From positions 57,222-121,221 of the forward strand of contig LNDQ01000089.1 of the NCBI GenBank assembly GCA_001464695.1: 64,000 bases of DNA, in the 5' to 3' direction. The translations under genes and the position numbers were made by a program. Positions 26,457 to 34,664 of the stretch are shown one piece after another. Below the pieces are notes generated by a model, which saw nothing but the letters and a program-made list of their open reading frames with translations, was not told where the DNA came from and did not search any database. Origin of the DNA: Betaproteobacteria bacterium Ga0077523. Its GTDB lineage: Bacteria > Pseudomonadota > Gammaproteobacteria > Burkholderiales > Ga0077523. Every line of letters begins with the position of its first letter. Within the stretch, counting starts at the first letter, position 1.

Positions 26457-27425
26457 CTACTCGAGAGTGATGCGGGCGCGCTTGACCACAGCGGCCCAAT
26501 GCACGGTCTCGCGCTGGATCAGCTGCGCATACGCCTCCGTGCCCTGCACACGCACCTCGAACCCGCTTTCGGAGAGTTTCTGCGCGAACGCAGGATCGGC
26601 TCCGAGCGCTGCCAGCTCGCGCTGGAGCCGCGTCACGATCGGTTTCGGCACGCCGGCAGGCGTGAAGATGCCGAGCCACGATTCGGCGACGTAGCCCGAC
26701 AGGCCGGCCTCGGCGATGGTGGGCACGTCGGGCAGTTGCGCCACGCGCGTCGGAGTGGTGACTCCGAGTGCGCGCAACTTGCCGGTGCGGATGTGCGGCA
26801 GCGCAGCCGCGACACTGTCGAACATGACCTGCACGCGCCCGCCCATCAGGTCCACGTGGGCCGGCTGGCTGCCCTTGTAGGGTACGTGCGTCATCGAGAT
26901 GCCGGCCATGTGCTGGAACAGTTCACCTTCCAGTTGCGAAATGGTGCCGACCCCCTGCGAAGCCATGATGAGTCCGTCGGGTTGCGCTTTCGCGAGCGCG
27001 ATCAGCTCTTGCACCGTCTTGGCATGCACCTCCGCGGCGACCACCAGCACGTGCGGTACGTACGCGAGTGTGGCGACCGGGATGAAATCGCGCGCAAGAT
27101 CGAACTTGGGCTTCGCGTACAGCGTGACGCCCGCCGCATACACGGTCGAAGGTGCCATCAGGATGGTGTAGCCATCGGGGGCCGCGCGCATCGCGAGTTC
27201 GCCACCGAGGTTCGCACCGGCGCCCGGACGGTTCTCCACGATGACATTCTGACCGAGGCGCTTCGATAACGCTTCGGCGGTCAGGCGCGAGAGGATGTCG
27301 GTGGCACCGGCTGGCGTGAACGGCGCGATCATGCGCACCGGTCGCACCGGCCAGGCATCCTGCGCGGACGCGATCGCCGGCGCCACGAGTGTGCACGCCA
27401 GCGCGGTCACCGCGATCGGGTTCAC
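26457..27425 (-). CDS. Bug/TctC family tripartite tricarboxylate transporter receptor
   Basis: The 322-residue periplasmic protein has a signal peptide (MNPIAVTALACTLVAPAIASA, cleavage near residue 21) and the Bug pattern: WPVRPVRMIAPFTPAGATDILSR, VENRPGAGANLGGELAMRAAPDGYTILM, MTHVPYKGSQPAHVDLMGGRVQVMFDS and LRALGVTTPTRVAQLPDVPTIAEAG. Such proteins bind small carboxylates or amino-acid-like solutes. No TctA/TctB membrane genes are nearby, as is common for the greatly expanded Bug family of betaproteobacteria. It heads the four-gene catabolic cluster. Confidence 0.92.
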   Translation of the reverse strand: MNPIAVTALACTLVAPAIASAQDAWPVRPVRMIAPFTPAGATDILSRLTAEALSKRLGQNVIVENRPGAGANLGGELAMRAAPDGYTILMAPSTVYAAGVTLYAKPKFDLARDFIPVATLAYVPHVLVVAAEVHAKTVQELIALAKAQPDGLIMASQGVGTISQLEGELFQHMAGISMTHVPYKGSQPAHVDLMGGRVQVMFDSVAAALPHIRTGKLRALGVTTPTRVAQLPDVPTIAEAGLSGYVAESWLGIFTPAGVPKPIVTRLQRELAALGADPAFAQKLSESGFEVRVQGTEAYAQLIQRETVHWAAVVKRARITLE

Positions 27426-27581
27426 GCGCGCATCTCCTCCGTCTCGTTCTCTTGGAAAGCGAATCCGGGCGAACTCTAGCCGGTTCGCTCCAGCGTCACA
27501 ACGCGCCGTTCCGCCCTAGCCCACAAGAGCGCTGGGCCCCTTGGGGGGAAAGGCCGCAGGCCCATCGGGGGGGACGTCACT

Positions 27582-28595
27582 TCACTGCCGGTGCAGCACC
27601 AGGTTGTCGGTCACCCCGGAGGCGGGCACGTACGCCGTCCCGTGCATGCTCCGGCCATCGGCAGACAGCGTCGCGTGGACCTCCATGGTGATGCCGCTGC
27701 CCTGGTGCACCAACGCCATGCCCACCTGGCGGGCCTCGACCAAGCCCTGGCCCACGAGCTGGAACTGGTGGGCGGCATCCACGGCGGAGACCTGCAACTG
27801 GTTGCCGTAACCGGCCACGTGCGCGAGCGCCGGCGGCGATGCGAGGGGCGCAGCCGCCGGTTGGATCGGCGCCTGCACCGGTGCGGAAGGCTGCGTCGCG
27901 GCGGGCATCGGTGCCGGAGCGGGCGCGCTCTGATTCATCTGCTGCACCGCACGTTCGACGAACTGGTCGACAGCGGGATCGGGATCGGAGCTCTCCATCA
28001 TGTTGCCGATGATCGCGAGCACTGCGAGCGCGGCCATGACACCGATCAAGCCCTTGGCCCAGCCGGGCATGCCCTGCGACTTCGCCGGCGGTGGCGTGGT
28101 CATGGTGTCCGACGCTGCGGACTTGCGACGCGACAGCCCCGGCAGTTTTCCGACGGCATCGAAGAGTTGACCCGCATCGTAGTCCCAACGCTTGTCGGTC
28201 AACTCATGCGCCTGACGCCGCGCGAGCGGCCGCAGGACCTCGGGCAATGCGGGCTCGGACGGCATGGTCGCCCCGCCCACCAGCACCGGAATCACGCGCA
28301 CGCCACGCTCGAGCGCCGTGGCGATCTCGAGCCGCACGAAATCGTTCGGATCGTCGAGGCGGCGCTCGCCGGCCGAGTTCTTCGCTTCGAGCCAACGCGG
28401 CCCGATCAGTGCGAGCAGCACCGAACACGAGCCGATCGCCTTGCCGATGGCGTCGACGAAGTCCGCTCCGGCTTCGATGGCCTCGATGTCGCGCCACACC
28501 TGGTCCCCGGCGAACGCATGCTTCAGGTCGTCGGCAAGACGGCCGGCGTGGCCGCCGCTGTCGTCACGCCGGTAGCTCAGGAAAATGCCGGCCAT
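27582..28595 (-). CDS. Membrane-anchored TIR domain protein
   Basis: The 337-residue protein has an N-terminal TIR domain (residues 1-125): IFLSYRRDDSGGHAGRL, VWRDIEAIEAGADFVDAIGKAIGSCSVLLALIG and DFVRLEIATALERGVRVIPVLV. Glu90 in the RLE motif sits where NADase-type TIR domains have their catalytic glutamate. A membrane helix follows (about 162-182, GLIGVMAALAVLAIIG), then a Pro/Ala/Gln-rich linker and a C-terminal domain of about 90 residues (HVAGYGNQLQVSAVDAAHQFQL...) that I do not recognise. With one helix, the TIR part would be cytoplasmic and the C-terminal domain periplasmic. No known defence partner is adjacent, so signalling or defence are both open. Confidence 0.85.
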   Translation of the reverse strand: MAGIFLSYRRDDSGGHAGRLADDLKHAFAGDQVWRDIEAIEAGADFVDAIGKAIGSCSVLLALIGPRWLEAKNSAGERRLDDPNDFVRLEIATALERGVRVIPVLVGGATMPSEPALPEVLRPLARRQAHELTDKRWDYDAGQLFDAVGKLPGLSRRKSAASDTMTTPPPAKSQGMPGWAKGLIGVMAALAVLAIIGNMMESSDPDPAVDQFVERAVQQMNQSAPAPAPMPAATQPSAPVQAPIQPAAAPLASPPALAHVAGYGNQLQVSAVDAAHQFQLVGQGLVEARQVGMALVHQGSGITMEVHATLSADGRSMHGTAYVPASGVTDNLVLHRQ

Positions 28596-28708
28596 GGTGT
28601 CTGTCCTCGGGATCGCATGGGGTTGTCAGCGTAACCCTGGTGCCGCTGCTGTCAATGGGTCGACTCCTGGATTCCCTCGACCCGGCGCACGGGCTTCGAT
28701 GGCGATCA

Positions 28709-29143
28709 TCAGGCGTGACGCGCCAGGACCCAGGTCGTGAGAATCGCGAAGCCGACGATCAGGGCGGCGGTGAGGGTGTGTTGCGCTGCAATGGCGCCGG
28801 CGCCCAGCGCGATCGAGACCGCGGTCAGGCGCGCGTCTTCGCGACGCACGAACGCGATGATGCCGAACACGAGGGCGGCGAAACCCGCGAGCAGCGCCAC
28901 GAAGGCGCTGCGCGTCTGGACAACTTCGAGCGCGGGAGGCGCTGGCGCAGGCGGCGCTTCGCTCGAGAAGGCACCGACCACCCGGTCCTTGAGCGAACCG
29001 ATCGTGTCGAGCACGGCGCGAGCGACGGGCTTGGGCGGCGGGCGCCGGTAGTCCTCGATCCAAGGCGGCAGCAGCGTGAGCGCGAGCGCCAGCAAGCCGG
29101 CTGCAAGGCCGAGCGGGCCGAACATCTGTTTCGGGATGCGCAT
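28709..29143 (-). CDS. Small membrane protein of unknown function
   Basis: The 144-residue product has three hydrophobic segments (about 10-28, 85-105, 113-140). Between the first and second lies a Pro/Ala-rich, otherwise polar stretch (EDYRRPPPKPVARAVLDTIGSLKDRVVGAFSSEAPPAPAPP). I do not recognise a family. It sits between zwf and the TIR gene on the same strand, 48 bases after the zwf stop, so it may be co-transcribed with either. Confidence 0.65.
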   Translation of the reverse strand: MRIPKQMFGPLGLAAGLLALALTLLPPWIEDYRRPPPKPVARAVLDTIGSLKDRVVGAFSSEAPPAPAPPALEVVQTRSAFVALLAGFAALVFGIIAFVRREDARLTAVSIALGAGAIAAQHTLTAALIVGFAILTTWVLARHA

Positions 29144-29191
29144 GGGAGGGATGACCGGATCTCAACGAATATCGGCCTCATCCCGGCCAGG

Positions 29192-30709
29192 TTAAGGCGC
29201 GGGCTCGACCCAATGCCGCCCGTCGCGGGCGAGCATGTCGTCGGCGCTGGCTGGCCCCCACGTACCGGCCGCGTAGTTGGGAAAATCCCGTGGCGGCAAT
29301 GCCTGCCAGAGGTCGAGCACAGGCGTCAGCACGTCCCATGCTTCCTCGACCATGTCCGCGCGCAGGAACAGCATGCGCTCGCCGATCATGCAATCGTGCA
29401 GCAGCGTTTCATACCCGGTGGCGAGACCGTCACCGCCCAGGTCGCGGTAGCTGAACGCCATCTCCACCTGCGCGAGGCCCATGCCGGGGCCGGGCTGCTT
29501 CGCCTGGAAGCGCAGCTGGATGCGCTCCTCGGGGGCCACCTGGATGGTGAGCCGATTGGCGTGCTGCATCGTTTCCATCGGCACCAGCGGCAGCGGTGCC
29601 TGGCGGAACTGGATGACGATGTGCGTGCTGCGCGTCTTAAGGCGCTTGCCGGTGCGCACATAAAACGGCACGCCGGCCCAGCGCCAGTTGTCGATGTGAA
29701 GCTGCAGGGCGGCAAAGGTATCGGTGGCGGACTCCGGTGCCACGTGGGCCTCTTCGCGGTAGCCGGCCACCGTTTCGCCGTCGACGACACCGGGACCGTA
29801 CTGGCCGCGGATCGCGTTGCGCAGCAGCGCTTCGCCCTGCGGACGGCGCATGGCGCGCAGTACCTTCAACTTCTCGTTGCGCACCTCTTCGTTCGCGAGC
29901 GAGGACGGCGGCTCCATCGCGATCAGGCACAGCACCTGGAACACGTGGTTCTGCACGATGTCGCGCAACGCGCCCGACGTGTCGTAGTAGCGTCCGCGAT
30001 TCTCGACACCCAGTTGCTCGGCCACGGTGATCTGCACGTGGTCGACGAAGTTGCGATTCCAGATGGGCTCGAAGATGCCGTTCAGGAAGCGGAACGCGAG
30101 CAGGTTCTGCACCGTCTCCTTGCCGAGGTAGTGATCGATGCGATAGATCTGCGATTCGTCGAAGCATGCACGCAGACGGCGATTGAGCTCGCGCGCCGAC
30201 TCGAGGTCGCGGCCGAAGGGCTTCTCCACGATGAGCCGGGTCCAGCCGGAACCGTTCGCACCACGCGTCGCGATGCCCGCGCCGTGCAACCCCTCGGCGA
30301 TGGTCGCGAAATGGTCGGGCGGCGTGGCAAGGTACACGACCGTGTTCCCGCGTGTGCCATGCTCGGCGTGCACCGTGTCGAGACGCTCCCTGAGCCGCGC
30401 GTAGGTCTCGGGCGCCTCGATTCGGCCGGCGACATAGTGGAAGCGATGCCCGCTGGCGCCGACGAATCCGAGATCCGAGCAATCGGAGCAGTGGCGCCGC
30501 ACGGAATCCTCCACGCGCAACAGGAACTCACCGTCCGTCAGCGTCGATCCCGACACGCCGATCACGGCGAAGCGATCGGGCAGAAAGCCGTTGCGGTGCA
30601 GGTTGTACAGCGCCGGGATCAGCTTGCGCTGCGCGAGGTCGCCGGAGGCACCGAAGATGACCAGTACGCACGGCTCGGCGCGTTGAACGGCAGGGGCGGC
30701 TTCACTCAT
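29192..30709 (-). CDS. zwf: Glucose-6-phosphate dehydrogenase
   Basis: The 505-residue enzyme oxidises glucose 6-phosphate with NAD(P)+ to 6-phosphogluconolactone. The nucleotide-binding motif GASGDLAQRKL is at residues 20-30 and the active-site signature RIDHYLGKE at about 190-198. EKPFGRDLESA and FVRTGKRL-like sequence (YVRTGKRLKTRST) are also typical. Length and ends match the family. The start chosen is the ATG at 30709 (MSEAAPAVQRAEPCVLVIFGASGD). No pgl or edd/eda genes are near, so this is not the usual Entner-Doudoroff cluster. Confidence 0.96.
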   Translation of the reverse strand: MSEAAPAVQRAEPCVLVIFGASGDLAQRKLIPALYNLHRNGFLPDRFAVIGVSGSTLTDGEFLLRVEDSVRRHCSDCSDLGFVGASGHRFHYVAGRIEAPETYARLRERLDTVHAEHGTRGNTVVYLATPPDHFATIAEGLHGAGIATRGANGSGWTRLIVEKPFGRDLESARELNRRLRACFDESQIYRIDHYLGKETVQNLLAFRFLNGIFEPIWNRNFVDHVQITVAEQLGVENRGRYYDTSGALRDIVQNHVFQVLCLIAMEPPSSLANEEVRNEKLKVLRAMRRPQGEALLRNAIRGQYGPGVVDGETVAGYREEAHVAPESATDTFAALQLHIDNWRWAGVPFYVRTGKRLKTRSTHIVIQFRQAPLPLVPMETMQHANRLTIQVAPEERIQLRFQAKQPGPGMGLAQVEMAFSYRDLGGDGLATGYETLLHDCMIGERMLFLRADMVEEAWDVLTPVLDLWQALPPRDFPNYAAGTWGPASADDMLARDGRHWVEPAP

Positions 30710-30752
30710 CTCGGGCTCCACGTGGTCGAAGCGCGAGTTTAGGCGGTTGCGG

Positions 30753-30801
30753 CAAAAAAGAAGCCCCGCCGCGAACTCACGAGGAGTTCGGCGCGCGGGG
30801 C
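30753..30801 (-). terminator. Intrinsic terminator for the secreted repeat protein gene
   Basis: On the minus strand GCCCCGCGCGCCGAACTCC, loop, GAGTTCGCGGCGGGGC (stem about 16 bp with small mismatches, 30763-30801) is followed by TTCTTTTTT (30754-30762). It lies 63 bases after the stop of the gene at 30865-31278 and before zwf, which therefore needs its own promoter. Confidence 0.85.
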
Positions 30802-30864
30802 GCAGAGGGGAGGAGGAGACAACAGAAGCGTCGGCGGCCGGGCCGCCGGTACTGCAACAACGCG

Positions 30865-31278
30865 TTAGCGGGTGACGGTACCGCTCACCGCACTGTGCGA
30901 GTAGTGCACGCCCGCATCGGACTGCGCCAGCGGCGCGCCGGTGCTGGTGCAGACATCGCGCGTGTCGCAAGCGGGATTGCGATTGCTCGCGTCGGCGCGC
31001 TCGCCCGAAGACTTGACCGCGATGGGCGGCGACTCGGAGCAGACGTCGCGGATGTCGCAGCGGGCGTCACGGGCAGCAACAGTCTTCGCAGCACGGGTGA
31101 CGGCGACCGCGCCGACCGGTCCGCTGGAGCGGGCGTCACGGACGTCGTAACTCGCGGGACGATCGAAGGACTGGGCCGCTTGCGCCTGGGGCGCCAGAGC
31201 GGTCAAGGCCACGAGTGCAGCACCGAGCAGGAGGCCGGTATGGAGCAGGCGGTTGGGAGAAACGGCGAGAGTGTTCAT
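30865..31278 (-). CDS. Secreted protein with three CDxRDVC-type repeats
   Basis: The 137-residue product has a signal peptide (about residues 1-35, LLLGAALVALTALAPQAQA). The mature part carries three spaced repeats of one unit: YDVRDARSS, CDIRDVCSE and CDTRDVCTS, the last two with paired cysteines that could form disulfides in the periplasm. I do not recognise the family. It ends at a strong terminator and lies 78 bases after another small secreted protein gene on the same strand. Confidence 0.7.
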   Translation of the reverse strand: MNTLAVSPNRLLHTGLLLGAALVALTALAPQAQAAQSFDRPASYDVRDARSSGPVGAVAVTRAAKTVAARDARCDIRDVCSESPPIAVKSSGERADASNRNPACDTRDVCTSTGAPLAQSDAGVHYSHSAVSGTVTR

Positions 31279-31356
31279 ATCAGGGTCTCCTTCGGGAATG
31301 CTGGCGCTGCGGCTGGCGGCGGCGTGGGCTCACCCCGCGCCGCCGCCTGGCGGGCG

Positions 31357-31710
31357 TCAGTTGGAAGCGCGCTTCGAACCGATGACTTGCGAGACCGGAG
31401 CCACGGTGGGGCCGCCTTCACGGGCAGTCCACGCCGGCGCGTTGTCCCACGAAAGCGTGCGCACGACCTTGGTGGCTTGCACCGGTGCCGGGCCGCCGAT
31501 CGTGTCGTTGGCGACCGTATCGAACTGGCGCGACTTCAGGACGTTGCCCTTGCTGAAGGCGGAATCGGGGGCGCCACCACCAGTCCAGTCCTGGGCTTCG
31601 AGGTAGATACGCGACTTGACGACGGTGCCTTCGTCGGCGGAAACGGCCCCGGCAAAACCGAGAGCGGCGATGGCGGCGACGGCAGCTGCTTGGATACGGA
31701 TCGACTTCAT
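31357..31710 (-). CDS. Small secreted protein of unknown function
   Basis: The 117-residue product begins MKSIRIQAAAVAAIAALGFAG and has a clear signal peptide cleaved near VSA-DE (residue 25). The mature part has no cysteine and contains two similar pieces, GTVVKSRIYLEAQDW and GNVLKSRQFDTVAN, suggesting an internal repeat of a (T/N)V(V/L)KSR unit. I do not recognise it. It diverges from the TetR regulator gene, which could control it. Confidence 0.65.
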   Translation of the reverse strand: MKSIRIQAAAVAAIAALGFAGAVSADEGTVVKSRIYLEAQDWTGGGAPDSAFSKGNVLKSRQFDTVANDTIGGPAPVQATKVVRTLSWDNAPAWTAREGGPTVAPVSQVIGSKRASN

Positions 31711-31862
31711 GGCGACACTCCTTTGGTTTGGCGGATTGCTTGCGAGCAAGTGCTCACAACACAGTCCTGCATAAAAAAAGTCCCTTCGCTCAGCATCTTG
31801 GCAACCCGCCACAACTTCTGTAACGTACGAGTAGCTTTTGAATCACGATTGCTCAGCGAACG

Positions 31863-31891
31863 GTGACAGAATAGTAAACAGTGTTTATATT
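31863..31891 (+). promoter_or_regulatory. TetR-gene promoter with palindromic operator in the spacer
   Basis: GTGACA (31863-31868), a 17-base spacer and TATATT (31886-31891) form a good sigma-70 promoter. The perfect palindrome TAAACA-G-TGTTTA (31875-31887) lies in the spacer and reaches into the -10 hexamer, a classic repressor position. A second overlapping inverted repeat AGTGTT-N9-AACACT spans 31880-31900. Local base composition is AT-rich compared with the surroundings. Confidence 0.6.
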
Positions 31892-31930
31892 GTCAACACT
31901 TTCACTATATTTTCTGGATTCACTACGACC

Positions 31931-32602
31931 ATGGGTGTGACCGAACGACGCGCACGTGAGCGCGAGGAAATGCGCACCAGGATCCTCGATGCCGCAAGGA
32001 ATCTATTTGCGACAGAGGGTTATGACGCAGTGACGCTGCGCAAGGTGGCCGACTGCATCGAGTACTGTCCGGCGACGATCTACAAGTACTTCTCGGACAA
32101 GGACGAGATGGTTCGCGCCCTGTGCGAGGGCGACATCGCCGCGATGATGGCCACCTTCCGGCCCAGCATGGCGGAACTGACCCCGCTCGAACGGCTCAGG
32201 AGTTTCGGCCGCGCCTTCATCAACATGGGCCTCGAGCAGCCGAACCACTTCCGGCTGATGTTCATGACGCCCCTGCTGGCGCCGGACGATTCACTCCTGG
32301 CGGAAAAACACGCCGATCCCGATACCGACTCCTATGGATTGTTCCTGTCCGTCGTCCAGGAGTGCATCGATGCCGGCGTCTTCCGCGAGGACCTGACCGA
32401 CGCCGAGTTCATCGCGCAGACCCTGTGGGCCGGAATCCACGGCGTGATCTCGCTGCATATCGCGCTCGGCACCGATCCGAACGTCAATTGGCGGCCGGTG
32501 CGCGAGCGCGCGATCTACCTCCACGAGTTGATGATCGCGGGGATGTCGCGCAACAGCGTGTCGGTGCCGATGCCGCGGCTGGAGCAAACAGCGCTGGCCT
32601 GA
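31931..32602 (+). CDS. TetR/AcrR family transcriptional regulator
   Basis: The 223-residue protein has the TetR DNA-binding domain at residues 1-60 (RTRILDAARNLFATEGYDAVTLRKVADCIEYCPATIYKYFSDKDEMVRAL). The ligand-binding C-terminal domain includes FRLMFMTPLL and LWAGIHGVISLHIALG, as in the WHG-type subgroup. The start at 31931 lies downstream of the promoter and operator at 31863-31900; an ATG at 31838 would precede the promoter. Autorepression is likely from the operator position. The divergent small secreted protein gene may share control. Confidence 0.9.
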   Translation: MGVTERRAREREEMRTRILDAARNLFATEGYDAVTLRKVADCIEYCPATIYKYFSDKDEMVRALCEGDIAAMMATFRPSMAELTPLERLRSFGRAFINMGLEQPNHFRLMFMTPLLAPDDSLLAEKHADPDTDSYGLFLSVVQECIDAGVFREDLTDAEFIAQTLWAGIHGVISLHIALGTDPNVNWRPVRERAIYLHELMIAGMSRNSVSVPMPRLEQTALA

Positions 32603-34219
32603 GTCGCTGGCCGCCGCCCCCATCCCAACCTTCCCCCGGCATAGCCGGGGGAAGGGGTGTACACCCCACCACAGGTGGGCGCTTTGCTGCCCCCATCCCC
32701 CGCCTTCCCCCGACGCAGTCGGGGGAAGGGGTGTACATCTCGTCCCCCAGCTTTGCTGGGGGCGGCGCACTACATCCCCTCCCGGCCGACTCGCCAACCG
32801 CCGCGCCGCCTGACCGACGTCGCGCATCGCCGTCTCGAGGCGATCCGACCACGGCAGTCCGCAATTCAGGCGCAGATGATGGGTGTAGCGCCCGGTCGGA
32901 CTGAAGATCATGCCCGGGCCGAGGCTCACGCCTTTCGCTGACGCAGCCTGGAACAGGGCCAGCGCATCCACCGACGCCGGTAGTTCCACCCACAGCACGA
33001 AGCCCCCGGCGGGCCTGGTCACGCGTGTCTCCGCCGGAAAGTGGCGCTCGATCGCATCGGTCATGCGACCCACCTGCTCACGGAACGCGCGCCGCAAGCG
33101 CCGCAGGTGATGATCGTAACCGCCGTTGGCCATGAACTCGGCGATCACTTCCTGCCCCAGTTCCGCGGTGGAGATGGTGCTGATGAACTTCAGCATCGAC
33201 ACCTGTGCGAACCAGCGTCCCGGTGCGATCCAGCCGACACGCAATCCTGGCGCCACGGTCTTGGTGAACGACGACGCAAGCAGGACGTTACCGGTGCGGT
33301 CCCACGCTTTCGCAGGCTTCGGGCGCCGGTCGCCGAAGTGCAGATCGCCGTAGATGTCGTCTTCGATCACGGGAATGCCGCGCTCGGCCATCAATTCCAC
33401 CATGCGCTTCTTGTTCGCATCGGGCATCAGGCAGCCGAGCGGATTGCTGAAATTGGGCATCACCAGCAACGCACTGACGGCCCCGGGCTTGCGCGTCGCC
33501 AGGTCGAGCGCATCGAGCGACAGGCCGGTACGCGGACTGGTCGGAATCTCGAGCGCTTTCATTCCGAGGCTCTCGACGATCTGGAGCACGCCGAAGTAGG
33601 TGGGTGATTCGAGCGCGACCACGCTGCCCGGTGCAGCGACCGCATGCAGCGCGATGTTGAGCGCCTCCATGCAACCGTTGGTGACGATCACTTCCTCGGG
33701 CTCGATGCGGCAGCCGTAACCGAACGCGCGCTGCGCGATCTGGTGCCGCAGGGATTCGGCGCCGGTAGCCATGCCGTATTCGCCGAGGGCCTCGGGGCGC
33801 CGGCGCGCACGCGCGCCGAGCATGCGCTGCAGCTTCGAGTTCGGAAACAGCGAGCTGCTCGGACAGGCCGCACCGAGAGCGACCACATTCGGATCCTGCG
33901 AAGCGTCGAGGATCTCCATCACCAATCGATTCACGCCGACGAACGCCGGCGCGCGCTTCGCTGCAGGCGCTTCGGGCTCGGCCAGGCGCGGCGGCCGCGC
34001 GCGCACGAAGTAGCCGGATTTCGGCCGCGCTTCCACCAGGCGCCGGTTCTCCAGGTGCCGATAGGTCGCGAGTGCCGTCGCAATGCTCACGCGTTCGCGC
34101 TGCGCCAGCATCCTGACGGACGGCAGGCGTTCCCCGGGCGCAAATGCGCCGGTCCCGATGGCATCCGCCAGGCGCTGGGCGAGCTGCAGGTATACGAACT
34201 CGGGATCCGGGGTGTTCAT
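32291..34219 (-). CDS. MocR-type GntR/aminotransferase regulator, frame extended through repeat
   Basis: The frame starts with a GntR winged helix (residues 1-70: VYLQLAQRLADAIGTGAFAPGERLPSVRMLAQRERVSIATALATYRHLE) followed by a fold-type I aminotransferase-like domain (about 95-465). That part has VTNGCMEALNIAL, NPLGCLMP, EDDIYGDLHF and the PLP lysine in SSFTKTVAPGLRVGW. MocR proteins sense PLP-linked amines or amino acids. The family normally ends near RDVGQAARRLASR (around 32790). Here the frame continues through the C-rich repeat at 32615-32770 and then antisense to the tetR gene to 32291, giving 642 residues, some 165 too many. The original stop seems lost by repeat insertion. Confidence 0.85.
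   Translation of the reverse strand: MNTPDPEFVYLQLAQRLADAIGTGAFAPGERLPSVRMLAQRERVSIATALATYRHLENRRLVEARPKSGYFVRARPPRLAEPEAPAAKRAPAFVGVNRLVMEILDASQDPNVVALGAACPSSSLFPNSKLQRMLGARARRRPEALGEYGMATGAESLRHQIAQRAFGYGCRIEPEEVIVTNGCMEALNIALHAVAAPGSVVALESPTYFGVLQIVESLGMKALEIPTSPRTGLSLDALDLATRKPGAVSALLVMPNFSNPLGCLMPDANKKRMVELMAERGIPVIEDDIYGDLHFGDRRPKPAKAWDRTGNVLLASSFTKTVAPGLRVGWIAPGRWFAQVSMLKFISTISTAELGQEVIAEFMANGGYDHHLRRLRRAFREQVGRMTDAIERHFPAETRVTRPAGGFVLWVELPASVDALALFQAASAKGVSLGPGMIFSPTGRYTHHLRLNCGLPWSDRLETAMRDVGQAARRLASRPGGDVVRRPQQSWGTRCTPLPPTASGEGGGWGQQSAHLWWGVHPFPRLCRGKVGMGAAASDSGQRCLLQPRHRHRHAVARHPRDHQLVEVDRALAHRPPIDVRIGAERDMQRDHAVDSGPQGLRDELGVGQVLAEDAGIDALLDDGQEQSIGVGIGIGVFFRQE
32615..32770. repeat. 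C-rich palindromic repeat cluster, copy 5
   Basis: Units GCCCCCATCCCAACC-CTTCCCCC-GGCATAGCC-GGGGGAAGG, then GCCCCCATCCCCCGCC-CTTCCCCCGAC-GCA-GTCGGGGGAAG and CCCCCAGC-TTT-GCTGGGGG. It lies between the convergent tetR and MocR genes and is read as coding sequence in the MocR frame. Confidence 0.85.
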
Positions 34220-34280
34220 GGGCTACATCCTGCTCTCGAGAGCCGCGCCGCAGTCGGTACAGAAGCCCTGCCCGAAGACC

Positions 34281-34339
34281 AGTACAGATTGCCCTCATTC
34301 CATCTGTACTGCATATCAATTCATTCAGCTATATCTGTA
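34281..34339. promoter_or_regulatory. Inverted and direct ATCTGTA repeats, likely MocR operator
   Basis: AGTACAGAT (34281-34289) and ATCTGTACT (34302-34310) form a perfect nine-base inverted repeat with a 12-base spacer. A third copy, ATCTGTA, follows at 34333-34339. The array sits between the MocR start (34219) and the divergent DUF2917 start (34401), where autoregulating MocR proteins normally bind paired sites. Confidence 0.55.
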
Positions 34340-34400
34340 ATGGTAGCCCGGATCCCCCTACCGTTGGACGCTCGGAGCATCGTCACGGAGGGTTCCGTTC

Positions 34401-34664
34401 ATGAGACTGATCAAAGGCGCGACCGCGCAACTGCGCGGGGCCGACGGCATCGAGGTCCGGTGCGACGACGGCCACCTCTGGCTCACCGAAGCCGGAGATC
34501 CCATCGACTACTTTCTCGAGCGTGGCATCAGCCATCGGGTGCGAACCCATGGCGTGGTCGTCATCGAAGCGCTGAGCGACGCGACGCTCGAGGTCGAGCG
34601 GTTGCCGGCAAGGCACGCCATCTCGACACGCCCCACACCTCGCGCGATTCCGGAGGCGACATGA
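34401..34664 (+). CDS. DUF2917 family protein
   Basis: The 87-residue product matches the short DUF2917 proteins of betaproteobacteria: MRLIKGATAQLRGADGIEVRCDDGHLWLTEAGDPIDYFLERG, a pattern suggesting a small all-beta domain like a cupin or SH3 barrel. The function is unknown. Its stop overlaps the ilvE start by 4 bases (ATGA), so the two are co-translated. It diverges from the MocR gene across the ATCTGTA repeat region. Confidence 0.75.
   Translation: MRLIKGATAQLRGADGIEVRCDDGHLWLTEAGDPIDYFLERGISHRVRTHGVVVIEALSDATLEVERLPARHAISTRPTPRAIPEAT

Noticed and set aside
27520..27581. G-rich stretch GGGCCCCTTGGGGGG...CATCGGGGGGG between Bug receptor and TIR genes
   Set aside because: It resembles the dispersed C-rich repeats only loosely and has no clear paired arms.
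28091..30742. 883-codon plus-strand frame across the TIR, membrane protein and zwf genes
   Set aside because: It is antisense to genes with clear families and low in secondary-structure character; long antisense frames are expected at this GC content.
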